Shown here: positions 32,965 to 44,768 of the stretch, one piece after another
Position numbering within the stretch: the first letter of the stretch is position 1
How the letters are laid out: each line of letters opens with the position of its first letter
Assembly: GCA_949987705.1 (NCBI GenBank)
Contig: OX465281.1
Span: 143,454,876-143,518,875, forward strand
Direction of reading: 5' to 3'
DNA: 64,000 bases
Origin: Thereva unica
Taxonomy: Eukaryota; Arthropoda; Insecta; Diptera; Therevidae
The notes under the pieces: generated by a model
The model's input: only the letters and a program-made list of their open reading frames with translations
Told to the model about the DNA's origin: nothing
The model's database searches: none
Translations under genes and position numbers: made by a program

Positions 32965-33847
32965 TGTTCAGAACTAGTAGTTTCTATTCTGAATGTAAGA
33001 GAAAAGGTGCCGGAAGGATGTGATCCAAATGATTTTTTATGAATTTGGGTATTATATGTATACTTAGATAACTTCCCTTTTAAATTTAGTCTTTTCTTCC
33101 GTGTGCCTGCTGCTTGCTGGGTTGCCCAGTTTTGTAGTTTGCGCTTGCTGCGATTGTATTTAATTATGGTGGTCCACAACCTCTGTGATGGAGATACAGG
33201 GAAAAAACCTTCAACGCGTTTTTTTCTGGTATAGGGTACTGACTCAGTCTCGTCAGTACAGATTATTAGTACGATGAAAGGATCTCAAACTCAATCCTTT
33301 CAATTTGGTTGAAATCACAAAGACAATCTCAATGCTCGATTTTCTCTTAATGTCTCAAGCCCAAAGCACTCTTGATGATCTGAAGTGATCTGATCTGGTG
33401 CTGGCCGTCTGCCGGTATTTATTTGCGTTTTCACAATACAATTGGTGGGGAGCCTTGGTTTGGCGTGCATTCTCGGTTCGTGTAATCGCTTGAGCATCTG
33501 GTCGTCTCTTTCTACCAAATAGGTTTGTTGATAAGTGTTGTCCTTTCCTTTAATAACCGATCGGATTTATTTTAGTGATGGTAACTTATTTCATGTTGGA
33601 GGGCATTTTTGGAAGGAGGAGTCCATTTTCTAGTGTTGAGGGGTACTGTGGAACGTATGTTTATTGCACTGGTAATTCCTTTGTTTTTAGATTCGTGCAT
33701 TTGCCGACGGGATTTTGCTATTTCTGGAATTTAAGGAATTTTGACCAGTTGGACGTTTTTTTACGGGTTTTCTTGGAGGATGATTTTTTCCCAGCCCGTG
33801 GCTGTTTTTGTGGAGTATTTTTTCTGTTGTTTGTGACGGACGGAACA
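32965..33847 (-). repeat. BEL 5' LTR
   Basis: 883 bp, ends TGTTCAG...GGAACA, followed by the CGGT duplication. Shares sequence with 12137-13228 but lacks several blocks of that copy. The minus-strand promoter should lie within it; no TATA box was pinned down. Confidence 0.95.
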
Positions 33848-33926
33848 CGGTAATCAAGTTTTAGTGAAGTGGCTTGGTTTTCCATCAAAACACAACACAT
33901 GGATTAATATAAAAGATGTCATATAA
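33848..33926 (+). pseudogene. Polinton integrase, C-terminal chromodomain-like end
   Basis: Directly after the BEL LTR and within the CGGT duplication, the frame resumes with 'VLVKWLGFPSKHNTW', the chromodomain signature (VKW.G.....NTWE/I) found at the end of Polinton integrases. It stops at TAA (33924-33926). It is in register with the integrase frame cut at 12136. Confidence 0.9.
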
Positions 33927-35489
33927 AACCTGTTACCTTCATTCAAAATGTTAAACCTGAAATAAGAATACGATTCAGATTAGTTAGCAGTACCTACAGA
34001 ACAACATAAATCAAAAATCATACTTTGTACAGCACTTTGAAATTTTTAGCTGGTTTGTAGTCGTTCTAACAATTCATTATAATTTCTGCGAGCATCTAGG
34101 AGAAAAAAAGTAAGATTTAATGACGACCCACAAGTAAAATATATGATAGTATGGAGTTTTGCATACAGACACAGTAGGAAAGGGCCGTGGCAACAACATG
34201 CTCTGGATGCATTTAGGTTTAAAAACCGAATTTCACAATTGAGTGTAATAATAAATCCGGTTTTGGAAAATATAATAAAAATGTTCAAGTAACATATTGT
34301 TTTTACTATTATCAATCCCTAAACATTTTATGTTTTTTTTTTTTAGATTTTACTCTCGAACAAACTTTTATTTGTGCGTTTTCACAATATACATGGCATC
34401 ATGGTCATGATGTACCCCTGCACATCAAGTTCAGGCAAAAGTAATACATTTTGCATCTTAACTCCGTCGCCAATTATGCCGCAAAACGAGAAAGAAACGC
34501 AAAACAAAACAAAAACAAACGGGCTCTTGCAGCTACGATCAGATCATGTGCAATTGTGCACTATACCTGCTTGCATGGAACCTGCCGAGTTTCATAATAT
34601 ACACCTCCCATCGCCATGATGTATCCGTCCTGAAGCTCGAGCTAACGGGCTCTTAACATTCGCCCAAGCCCCAGCCACTTTTTGCCGCCGAAGAAATAAG
34701 AACCAATATTGTTTTTGTCATAACTCGCTTAATTTCGATACTAGGAGCTTCCATAACAAAACAAAACAAAGGTTTTTCTAAGCACTTCAAAAAAGTTCTA
34801 TGAGTTTTCCCCGAAAAATGCATTGGGTTTGGGATATTTCATGTTGAAACTTACGATTTTGGCGTTCGCCGAAGAAGAACCAACTTTTAACAAGCTATTA
34901 CTCCGTTAGTATTGGGTCTTGTGATATTTTGAAGCCAGTATTCTTTTTTGTTTTTTATAAGCTATATTTTTACTTTGAATGATTTTTCAAAAATACTTAT
35001 TTTCAGAGTTATTCATGAAAAGACTTCTTGAAAACAGTTTTTTTTTTGTTAAAAATTGACATTTCCACTCTCGAACAAATCGCAAAGTATTGCCTTTCAG
35101 TAAAAACACTATAACAAAAGTTTCTTAAAATTAGTCAATCTATTCATTCTCATACTTATTTTTAATAAAAAAAATTTCACCCCCGAGAAGGGTGGCATCA
35201 ATCCTCAGGGTAAAAGCAGCCCCCGGCATATTGACAACTTTGAAGAAGAGGGTAAGCAGAACCTACAGCCAAATTTTGGTACAAATGGTGCTGTTTGGTA
35301 GAATTTCAAACGAAATTGTGCATTGACTGGACCATTGTATAATAATAGTCTTGTGGCTCGTAAAAACACCGGCGACAAAATCGTTATTACGAGATTCTTT
35401 CAGCGACAAAATATACCGCACCCCGTTCCGTTATCTTACCAGATCGAAAGATACCGGTATACCGACGGTATGATCACACTACGCCTTTT
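33927..35489. other. Non-coding, probably Polinton flank then dispersed insect repeats
   Basis: From 33927 to about 34330 is AT-rich sequence that may be the Polinton end, though no terminal inverted repeat partner was found. Positions 34370-34620 hold a degenerate direct repeat around 'catgatgta.cc'. Positions 34690-34960 carry two diverged copies of a 'gccgaagaa..aaccaa' block about 180 bp apart. From 35178, 'cacccccgagaagggtggc' and what follows looks like a widespread insect repeat. No gene. Confidence 0.5.
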
Positions 35490-36075
35490 GTGAACAATGG
35501 CTTGGGGTGTTCCTTAAAAACTTATAAAGACTTGAGGTTGCTGAAGTTTTTTCATGATATACTTAGAAGGCGAAAACCTTCCTACCTCTCTGAATACCTC
35601 CCGTTCTCGCAATCGCGTAGAAATAATAATGTCATTATTCCTTGGTTTCGTTCTTTGCTAGGCCAACGTTCATACTTTATTTGTGCAGCTCTGCTTTGGA
35701 ATAATCTTCCTTATAATTTGCAATTTATTGAATCAAGCTGTGTTATTAAAAGGCGTACCTTACGGTCAGACCGTCTTGAAATGCAAATACTATCCATCTA
35801 TATTTGCTTGCACTCTAGTTCTCTCAAACTGCAAATCTAACTTTTTTTTTTCTTTTTTCGTTATGTTCTCTCTCTATAATAATTTATTTTTGTCTTTCTT
35901 TTTTTTAGTTTATCTTTTGTTTTTTGAATTATAATTTATGTATATTAAAAGATATATTTTAATGTTAGTTAGTAAGTAGGTTGTTCTTTTTTGTTAACTT
36001 TTCATTTTGTCTTCTTTTTCCACCGTTTATTGTACTAATTTAAGAATTTTTCTTCTGTACAAATATTGCTAAATA
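35490..36075 (+). mobile_element. 3' end of a CR1/Jockey-group LINE (ORF2 C-terminus and UTR)
   Basis: A frame from 35490 shows the end typical of LINE ORF2 proteins without RNase H: 'DLRLLKFFHDILRR', 'RRNNNVIIPWFRSLLGQRSYF', 'AALLWNNLPYNL'. The 5' part is absent, as in a truncated insertion. The tail ends in 'aaataaataataatag', a short-repeat 3' terminus like that of CR1-group LINEs. It abuts a MITE at 36093. Confidence 0.7.
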
Positions 36076-36092
36076 AATAATAATAGTAAATA

Positions 36093-36508
36093 CCAAAAAT
36101 TACCCACAAAGATACGACGCTCTCAAAATTTCCCATAAGCTCCCTTGCGAGTGAATATATCAAACGACAAGGTGCAAGCGAGACAAAATTCAATTTAAAA
36201 ACAAAACAAAAATCGAAGAAAGAGAGGGTAAATAAAGAAATGTTATTTCACAAAGTGCGAAAGAGACGCACTGATTTCTCTTCTCCGCAATTTTTTGTGC
36301 CGTCTGGACTTTTATTTTGCTTGTGTGAATTCATGTACCATCTTCGTGTACTTCCTGCTCTGCATGTGTTTGTGTAGTTTGCCGTTGCTCCTCCCTCTCG
36401 CCATTCCGGAGCGCGTATATGAATAGAGAAGTTGATCATAGATTTTTACTTTCCTTTTTCTTCGCACAGAAAGGATTGCATTGTCGTATCTTTCTGAGTA
36501 ATTTTTGG
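36093..36508. mobile_element. 416-bp MITE, family E6, first copy
   Basis: Imperfect terminal inverted repeats (CCAAAAATTACCCACAAAGA / TCTTTCTGAGTAATTTTTGG). Flanks AAATA/TAATA match in 4 of 5. About 95% like 38664-39078. No gene. Confidence 0.85.
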
Positions 36509-37727
36509 TAATACCCTGGATGGCTAGCCAGCTTGATATCAAGCTAGCGTTTCATCATTATTTCAACAATGAGATGAGCGACAAAATTATTTTTGACGAA
36601 TTAGCAACAAATTAGCGACAAATTATAAACCTAGCCCCGTGTGTGGCACGACTATTTGGCCAACTAGCTTAATATACCTAATTTGCTTATGACACAAGAG
36701 GACAAAACTTTCTCAGAGTGAGAGCGTCAAATTCGGTCTGGAAATTTACCTTTTGTTTTACAGTCTAGGAATTTACTTTTGATAGTTGTGTGAAAAGTGA
36801 GAGGAATGTGCAAAATAAGCTTAAATGATATCTTTGTGCATTATGTGGTGCAAGTAGTCTCATTTAGATCATCATTTTTCCCAATTAATTAAACTCAAGT
36901 TCCTCAAAAAATGTTAAGAACAAATTTGGGTCAATAAAGGCATCATAAGTATTTCACTAATTATCAAAAATGCTTATCACCACTTACAGAATACACACAC
37001 ATCAATTCAAGTGCTCCCATACAATAAAGGTATGTAATTAAATCCGTAGAAACCAAACTGTGTTCTCTTAAACTTTGCTCTATTTCCTACAAATAAACCA
37101 AATTAAGAACCCGCACCAACGTTTGAAAATCACCAAACCGCCATCCTTTACCAAAGCTTAATGCATTAGTAACACAGAGGGGGAGGGACCTTTAGGGATG
37201 GTCGACCATCGACCATCGTTAAAGTTTAGGGGAGATGGTAGCAGAATGTACCAAAGCAATAAAATGCTAATTAATGTTTGCACAAACCAATCAATCAGAA
37301 ATTTACAGACGAAGTGTTCCACGTTAATCGATTTAAGGCTGCTGGCATAGAATGGACGAATGGAAGCTTATTAGCGTATCGCAGGGTGATGTCCTGCAAT
37401 TTGAGCCCCGAAGAATACCGAGACGTCGAGTGGGTTTTTAGGAGGTGAGGACTAGTGGATAACTCAATAAAGGTATTTCAAACTTTTTCCTTGCAACCTT
37501 CTGTAATAATGCTATTGGCAACAAAATCATCTTTGTGTTGTGGTTATTATGGTAATATGGAAGCTGTAAAATTTTAAATAAGGAACCATTTTGAAATTAA
37601 TAATTTTTAGATCATGTTGTTGTAAATAAAATTCTAATAAAAATCCATTTTAATTAATGGGATCTAATATAACGCAGATAATTCTGGATGACAATGCAAT
37701 TTGAAAATTTTCTAAAAAACAATCTAG
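36509..37727. other. AT-rich DNA, nothing recognised
   Basis: Contains a short palindrome (about 36524-36547, 'ctagccagcttgatatcaagctag') and an imperfect 'gaccatcgaccatcg' duplication near 37201. No frame or known repeat. Confidence 0.5.
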
Positions 37728-38033
37728 ACGGCGGCCGAATTTTGCAATTATGTTTCTCGACTCCCGACATGAGTATCAAAGGAAAAGATATGGCAAATAG
37801 AATACAATTTTCTGTGTGGCGTCATTCCAAATTAAATAATTATTAGATAAAAAAAACTTTTTAATATAACACGTTTTTATAACGAACTAAAAAGTATAAA
37901 ATAATGGCACTAGCCCCATACAGGTTTAGAACCTCAAACATATTTCTAAGACCATACAGATAGTCCTGAAAATTTGGGATTGTGAATTTGTAATAGCTAT
38001 GAAAATATATGTAAAATTTTAAACGAAAAAACG
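37728..38033. repeat. Dispersed repeat, inverted relative to 54739-54915, with a reversed satellite fragment
   Basis: The reverse complement of 37838-38005 matches 54739-54915 at about 80%. At about 37760-37810 the sequence 'gacatgagtatcaaagg' and what follows is a satellite monomer in reverse orientation, showing that the satellite unit also sits outside arrays. Confidence 0.6.
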
Positions 38034-38663
38034 TGAGATGGCCGCCATGGACCAAACGCAATATTGAGTATACTATATTGCTTATTGTTTTCTAATTATC
38101 ATACCCTTTCATTTGATACCCATGTCGAAAGGGCTCTGAAGAGAATGGTAACCCACCCTCCTGAGAAGGTCGCCATGGATCTAAAGACATAGCTTATTGC
38201 ATTCGACACATGATTCCCTTTCATTTGATACCCATGTCGAGACCCTTTCTGAAGAGAATGGTAACCGGCCCTCCTGAGGAGGTAGCCATGAATCTAAAGA
38301 CATAGCTTATTGCATTACTTATGATGCCCTTTCGTTTGATACCCATGTTGAGGGGGTTGTGAAGAAAATGTTAATCCGTCCTCTTGAGATGGCCGCCATG
38401 GACCAAACGAAATATTGAGTATACTATATTGCTTATTGTTTTCTAATTATCATACCCTTTCATTTGATACCCATGTCGAAAGGGTTCTGAAGAGAATGGT
38501 AACCCACCCTCCTGAGGAGTCTGCCATGGATCTAACGGCATGGCTTATTGCATTCGTCGATGCCCTTTCATTTGATACCCGTATAGAGGGGGTTGTGAAG
38601 AAAATGGTAATCCACCCTCTGGAGATGACCGCCATCGGACCAAACGATAAATTGAGTATACTA
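38034..38663 (+). repeat. Satellite array 5, diverged
   Basis: Five or so monomers of the same family with a distinct subtype ('gaagagaatggtaaccc.ccctcctgag', 'gccatggaccaaacg'). Interrupted by MITE E6 and continued at 39079-39135. Confidence 0.85.
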
Positions 38664-39078
38664 TCAAAGATTACCCACAAAGATACGACACTCTCAAAAT
38701 TTCCCATAAGCTCCCTTGCGTGTGAATATATCAATCGACAAGGTGCAAGCGAGACAAAATTTAATTTAAAAACAAAAAAAAACCTGAGAAAGAAAGGGTA
38801 AATAAAGAAATGTTATTTCACGAAGTGCGAAAGAGACGCACTGATTTCTCTTCTCCGCAATTTTTTGTGCCGTCTGGACTTTTATTTTGCTTGTGTGAAT
38901 TCATGTACCATTTTCGTGTACTTCCTGCTCTGCATGTGTTTGTGTAGTTTGCCGTTGCTCCGCCCTCTCGCCATTCCGGAGTGCGTATATGAATAGAGTA
39001 GTTGATCATAGATTTTTACTTTCCTGTTTCTTCGCACAGAAAGGATTACAGTATCGTATCTTTCTGAGTAATTTTTGA
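38664..39078. mobile_element. 415-bp MITE, family E6, second copy in satellite
   Basis: TCAAAGATTACCC...AATTTTTGA, flanked by exact 5-bp duplications TACTA (38659-38663, 39079-39083). Without the insert and one duplication the satellite consensus 'gagtatactatattgc' is restored. Confidence 0.9.
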
Positions 39079-39545
39079 TACTATATTGCTTATGGTGTTC
39101 TACTTAACATACCGCCCTCCTGAGACGGCCTCCATGGACTAAAGTTGCATTGTCATCACAGCTAAAGTTGTGTGCAAAATTTCACCATGATAGGATATCC
39201 GGAAGTATTTGAAAAATCGAATGCAAAATTTTTTCCGTGAAGAAAACACTAATCCGTCCTCTAGAGTCCTCCGCCATGGATCTAACGGTATAATGAGTAT
39301 ACCATATTGCATTGTCATCGGAGCTGAAGCTGTGTGCAAAATTTCAGGGTGAAGTAGTCAAAAAATCGATTGCAAGATTTGTACCGGACAAACAGACAGA
39401 CAAGAAAGCGAGCTAATAAAAACGTTTTAAAATGGCGGTCTGATTTAACTTTTTCATTACAAAGCACTCGGTATGGGTATCAAATGAAAGTGTATGAAGG
39501 AGCCTGAAGCCAAGAAGCAGAAAGTGCCTTCATTTAATGCTGGGG
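39079..39545 (+). repeat. Degenerate satellite-related and dispersed repeat region
   Basis: Two copies of 'catattgcattgtcatc.gagct.aag.tgtgtgcaaaatttca' (about 39146-39185 and 39302-39345) lie between satellite-like boxes ('tccgtcctctagag', 'gccatggatctaacggta'). They are followed by 'acaaacagacagacaagaaagcgagc' and 'cggtatgggtatcaaatgaaag' in reverse satellite sense. This suggests the satellite monomer arose from part of a longer dispersed repeat. Confidence 0.6.
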
Positions 39546-39559
39546 ACTATGGGATCCCA

Positions 39560-39993
39560 CCACTGACATATAGTAATGGACTGCTAAAGGAGCAAAATCC
39601 CATACAAAAAATGGCACCAAAAACTATTCCTGCCTCGCTCCCACGTTAAATCCCAATGAACTGTAATCGACAGCGCATGTCAGCGATGTAAACATAATTA
39701 GAAAAAAATAGACGGGTATAGTTTTAGTTCTTCTGTCTCACTCTTGAGCTATTTTGAAAAATTCGTTAAACAGGGGAAAAAACCGTCACGGTTTTGGAAT
39801 AAATACATTTATTTAATGAAAAAACTGCTAATAAATAAAAATGAGTAATGGAAATTTATTTCCGTTAATTATAACAAACGTCTTATCACTTATTTTCTCC
39901 TGAATTCAAAGAAAAGTTATTTGTTTGCATAAAAAAGGTTTTCTATTTCTGGAGAAAAATGGTGCCATTCAGCATCGTCAATCAGCAGTCCAT
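39560..39993. mobile_element. MITE family E4, copy lacking its right end
   Basis: Starts CCACTGACATATAGTAATGG and is collinear with the complete copy 47388-47843. It breaks at 39993 inside the right inverted repeat ('cagtccat|agtgcttc'). An A-started frame at 39925-40107 is incidental. Confidence 0.8.
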
Positions 39994-40670
39994 AGTGCTT
40001 CAGCACGAAACAACACGAAGCAACAAACTGCACAAGACTACACAAAAACACAAAAATATGAAATAATTAACGAGATTTATGCGGAACTTCTCGTTTATTT
40101 CAAATAAATAAAACTAAACACTAATTAACACATAAATAAACAAACCTAAAAGAAAAGAACTTAAACTTAAAAGAATAATAAATAGAACTAAAAACTAAAT
40201 AAACAAACCTAAAGGAAAAAGAATAATAAGTAAAACTAAACACTAAATAAACAAACCTAAACTAAAAACAAAACAACAAACCCGAGCATAAATAACACCT
40301 AAAAAGAAACAACAATAAAGAAACTGATAAATTTATGGTAAAATAAGTTACCTTAATTAAACACCAATTAACCAGCAAGCAATCATTTAAAAAAACCATG
40401 AAAAAAAATAATAATAATAACAATTAACTATTCACACTACAGAAATAAAATAACTTCACCCGCCAACTGAACTGTCAGTAACAATCAGCTGATTGCAAGG
40501 AAGTTGAATTTACTGGAACTATCTTCGCTATTTTAAAATAGTTCCAGTGGCAGGATCGCCATTTTTTTCGACCAGTGAAAATTGCCATCTCCACTTGCGA
40601 ACTCTGGAGGGCTATATAACTCGACGCACGGCAAGAAACTTCGCCTTTATGTCGTTTCGAATAAAGGTAA
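39994..40670. other. A-rich low-complexity stretch and short hairpin
   Basis: Positions 40085-40440 are a degenerate tandem of 'aactaaacactaa.taaacaaacctaaa' units. Positions 40517-40550 hold a hairpin (actggaactat ... atagttccagt). No gene. Confidence 0.6.
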
Positions 40671-41048
40671 AGGTGGATTTACATATCTGACATTTTTCCG
40701 TCGCGCCGGGTCACAGCTGATAATTTCTGTCGCGGATTTTTAATACGCGTTAGAGAGTAAAAATGAAAGTAACCAAAAAAATATAAATTAACAAACAAAC
40801 AATTTTTAATAAAGCCTCCCTTTACGTCCACGCAAAGCGAAACAAATTCAAATAAAAAAGCATTTCAGTTACACATAACCTCTACTTTTACTTCCAATCA
40901 GCTGTTTCTATCACCCTGTCACAGAAAAAGTTGAAGTTCGCTCAGCTCTCCACCGTGACGGTAAGATGTCACAGAGGTTGTTTCCTATTGGTCGAAATTG
41001 TAAAAAATTGCGGCGCGACAGAAAAACGTCGGATATGTAAATTCACCT
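40671..41048. mobile_element. 378-bp MITE, family E7
   Basis: Terminal inverted repeats of about 35 bp with few mismatches (AGGTGGATTTACATATC..., ...GATATGTAAATTCACCT), including a cgtcgcgcc box. Target duplication is not clear. No gene. Confidence 0.75.
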
Positions 41049-41164
41049 TGATGCTGATTGGGTTTACAATCAGTTTAGATAGGGCTTAGATAGCTAGCGA
41101 GTGTTCACCGCAGGCTCTTAATAGGTTTAGCTAGGACTTTGAATAATTTTTCAGAACTCTGAAT

Positions 41165-41380
41165 TTTTTTTTGGAATTTCTATTTTTCGGAAACTTAGAA
41201 AATTTTCGTGATTTCTATTTTTCTGAAACTTAGAAAAATTTGGGAATTTTTATTTTTCTAAAACTTAGAAAAAATTTGAAAGTTTTATTTTTCGGAAACT
41301 TAGAAAAGTTTCGTGGTTTCTATTTTTCTGAAACTTGTAAGGGTTTTGGAATTTATATTTTTCTAAACATAGAAAAAGGA
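41165..41380 (+). repeat. About 38-42-bp tandem repeat, 5-6 units
   Basis: Units read 'ggaatttctatttttcggaaacttagaaaa' with changes, repeated head to tail. Confidence 0.85.
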
Positions 41381-41582
41381 CATGGCCCATTTTTGTATGG
41401 GCGTGTGCATAGCTATCGAACTTAGTATACACCAATGATTTTTGGTGTTTTATATTCGTGAATATTGGCACATTAATTTGCTATAAATAGAAAACTCAAG
41501 GAACTTGTCATTACAACAGACTAGACATAAACAGTTTCATTAAATCTTTTAATCAGATCGCTTGCAATAAGTGGTTTTGTGC

Positions 41583-42212
41583 GAATATCTCTTAAACGGC
41601 AAGTCCTATCATAAAATAGTGTTTACAGAGTTTGTAGATCATGAGATTGTCTACAAAAAATGATTTTATACATTTTCTTGTACGAGCTGCCGTTCATGAG
41701 ATATAGCCGTTTTAAAGATTTAAATTACTCATATCCCCTAACTTGCAACTTGTATAGGTCATCAGACGTTCAATAAATCCTCTGTTGGACTACGTGGCTA
41801 ATATTTTCAGGGTGATTCCTGGATATATTATAAGAAAAAATTGTTCTAAAGAGGGGGGAGGGTATACACTATCCACTAATATAGTCGGTGGAAAGAACAG
41901 AAAAAAATCTAAACTCCTAGACTAATCATCCTAGAGTAACGTAATTATATTCTTTTAGATTAATATGTATTCTTTTATTTGATGTTAACAACAGGAGATT
42001 GAGTGAATCCAAAATAAGTATTTATTGAACGTCTAATGACTTATACAAGCTGCGAATTAGGGGATATGAGTAATTTAAGTCTTTAAAACGGCTATATCTC
42101 ATGAACGGCAGCTCGTACAAGAAAATGTATAATATCATTTTTTGTAGATAATCTCATGATCTACAAACTCTGTAAACGCTACTTTATGATAGGACTTGCC
42201 GTTTAAGAGATA
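41583..42212. mobile_element. Foldback element with about 195-bp arms
   Basis: The left arm 41583-41779 ('aatatctcttaaacggcaag' onward) and the right arm 42016-42212 are inverted with about 93% identity, around a 236-bp unique spacer. The right arm ends at the poly(T) of the LINE that follows, so the LINE inserted at or near its end. Confidence 0.8.
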
Positions 42213-42356
42213 TTTTTTTTTTTTTTTTTTTTTTTTTATATGAAAAAACCAAGCTTAGGTGTAACCCTTTGTACTACCAGTCCGTCATGTCGTTCAGTTC
42301 ATGGTGCAATGTCTAGTAGTAAGCTTGGTTTGAAGAATAGAGGAGAATAGGAAAGG

Positions 42357-44768
42357 TTAGAGGGGGTCTGGAGGGTGTAGAAGAAAATGACGATGGACCT
42401 CACGTTTGAACTCTAAGGTGTTGTACGAGTTCGGAAATACCGACTGCGAGAGATTATTCCACAGTCGAATTGTTCTATTCATAAACGAACTTCTAAGCCG
42501 TATTGTGCGTGAACGAGGGGGCTGTAGGGTATGGGGGTGAGCCGAGCGGGCTAGTCTTGTGTTGCGGGAAAAGTGTTGCCGTGCAGGCAGGAGGTCCTGA
42601 ATTTCGGTGGAACAGTCGCCATGGTAATAGCGATAAAGTATGGAGAGGGCTGCTACATTCCTACGGTGGCTCAAGGTGTCTATGGAGGCGCGAAAAGGGC
42701 CATCACCAATGAGTTTGAGGGCACGATTTTGCACCTTGTCGAGACAGGCCAAGGTGGTTTTTGGGGCGCCTTCCCAGATATGTGAGTTGTATTCGAGGCG
42801 CGGCCGAATGTAGGATTTGTATATTGTAGCCAATGCGGCTGGCTGGAGGAGGAACTTGCATCTCTTGAGAAATCCAAGGCATTGGGAGGCTTGTTTGGCG
42901 ATTTGGAATATGTGATCGTTCCATCGCAGATGCTCCGTTAAAGTTACCCCTAGGATGTTGAGAGTTGAGTCAGCCGTTAGATTCACTCCATCCACCGAGA
43001 CAGGAGGAAGGTCGGTACAATTTTTGTTGGAGATCAGACAGTGCTTCGTTTTTGTGGCATTGAATTCGACTCGGTTCATTTCGCCCCAATGAAGAATCGA
43101 TTCGATATCCCGGTTGATCGAAGCCGACATCAGTTGACGGTGGTAAAGACAAGGTCTGGCACGTGCTTGTCTTATATTGTCGAAGGAGTAAGAGAAATTC
43201 AGAGTACCGTCATCAGCGAAGCAGTGAAGTGGGTTGGAGGGGATTGAGAGCAGATCATTAATGAAGATTAGAAAAAGTGCGGGTGAGAGAATTGACCCCT
43301 GGGGAACTCCGGCCGAAATGGCGTGGGGGTTGGATTCGACGCCATCCAATACTACCTTGATTGAACGGCATGAAAGAAAGCTCTTAATCCAGTTCCTTAG
43401 AACTAAGTGTATACCAATAGCTTGGAGTTTATTCAACAGAGCTGGGTGCCATACTCTGTCAAAAGCCTTTCATATATCTAGAGCAACCAGGCTAGACTCA
43501 CCAAAGCTGTGAATGCTTTGGTTGATACGCTCGGTTAAACACACAAGCAGATCGCCAGTAGACCGTTTAGATCTGAAGCCGTATTGCCTGTCGTGTATAA
43601 TTTGGTTGGATTCTAGATATTTCATCAGCCTTTTATTGATTATTGTCTCCATGATTTTGGAGAGAACAGAAGTAATTGCTATTGGGCGGTAGTTTAAGGG
43701 GTCGCTGGCTTCACCTTTTTTTGGGATTGGCTGAACATGAGCTAGTTTCCAAGAGTCGGGATACACTCCGGAGAAGTAAGACAGGGCAAAAAGTTTGCGC
43801 AGAGGTTTAGCCAAAGGTGAGGCACATTTTTTAAGTACCATAGGGGGGATTTTGTCGGGACCAGTGGATTTATTGGCGTCGAGCTCCTTGAGACACCTAA
43901 ACACCTCGCGAGTCCTGAAGTGAACTCCGTCCATTGAGTGGGTGGTATTCTCGAGAGTGGGGGGTGACATAGCAGCATCGGGTAAAGAAGAATTTGCGGC
44001 GAACAGAGAAGCTAATAGGTCGGCCTTGGGTTTGCTTTCTGTTATCACTTCCTTGTTGTGAATAAAAGGAGGTGTTGAGGAGGAAGTAAAATTCTTCTTG
44101 ATGGCAGTTACCAAGGACCAGAAGTTTTTGCTGCCTGTAGTGGAGTTAAGAATCTTACTTCTCAATCTATCATCAAATGATGATTTGACTTTCCTGATGA
44201 TGGAGTTACAGGAGTTTCTAAGTTTGACGTACTCACGACGAAGTAGCTCATTAGGCGAACGTCTGTATGCTCTATAGGCGGCTTCTTTAGCTTTGATTGC
44301 GTTCATACATTCCCCATTGAACCATTTGTTCGGCCTAGGCTTCACAGATTTGGTAGAGTGAGGGATGAACAAGCGCATACCCGCTCGAATAATTTTGGTG
44401 ACACAGAGGGCCGCATAGTTCGCATTGGCATTACGAAAACACATATCCCAGTCAGTGGTCTGGAAGAAGCGAATAAGACCCAACCAGTTGGCTTTCCCAT
44501 AGTGCCACACAGTTCTTTTAGGAGCTGTGGTGGTTGTGGTCGAGGATGGATATGGGAAATAAGCGCTAATTAGTTTATGGTCCGAGTTGCCAAGGGGTGA
44601 GCTAACCTTGATGGAGTACCGCGTCGGATGGGAAGTAAGAAACAGGTCAAAGGAGATGGGCTCCTTGACCTGGAATATCAGGGACTCTCGTCGGACATTT
44701 GACAATTTGGTGCAAGTTGTTGAGGCTCGCAAAGAGCTCGGCGTCTTTGCCAGGAACACTGGTGCCAT
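42357..44768 (-). pseudogene. Jockey-type LINE ORF2, reverse transcriptase part
   Basis: One frame from 44768 to 42357 interrupted by a single TGA at 43472-43470, inside the RT 'LDI.KAFDRVWH' motif A region. The related copy at 20.7 kb has Ser there. N side: end of the endonuclease with 'GNSDHKLI'. Then the linker; RT blocks 'STGPDKIPP', 'NYRPIA', 'QYGFRSKRSTGD', 'GVPQGSI', 'FADDGTL' (active site FADD); and a C-terminal 'RLWNNLSQSVF' block. There is no RNase H domain, as in Jockey. It reverse transcribes LINE RNA at the nicked target. Confidence 0.9.

Larger units (their letters stand above)
12137..33847 (-). mobile_element. BEL/Pao LTR retrotransposon, complete but nested and decayed
   Basis: Both LTRs are present (12137-13228 and 32965-33847) in the same orientation, each with TG...CA ends (TGTTCAG..., ...GGAACA). 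They are flanked by the 4-bp duplication CGGT at 12133-12136 and 33848-33851. Transcription runs on the minus strand. The order is: 5' LTR (33847-32965), primer site, gag, aspartic protease, RT, RNase H, integrase, an extra ORF, a polypurine tract, then the 3' LTR. About 14 kb of the span is later insertions: H 22095-32865, Jockey 20595-21892, MITE 16904-17620, and Helitron-like/Harbinger-like 13394-14187. Removing these leaves about 8-9 kb, a plausible BEL length. The gag-pol frame has several stops and shifts. Confidence 0.95.

Noticed and set aside
36248..36439. ORFs at 36248-36439 and 38818-39009 as a gene pair
   Set aside because: Both are the same position of MITE E6; duplication is due to the MITE.
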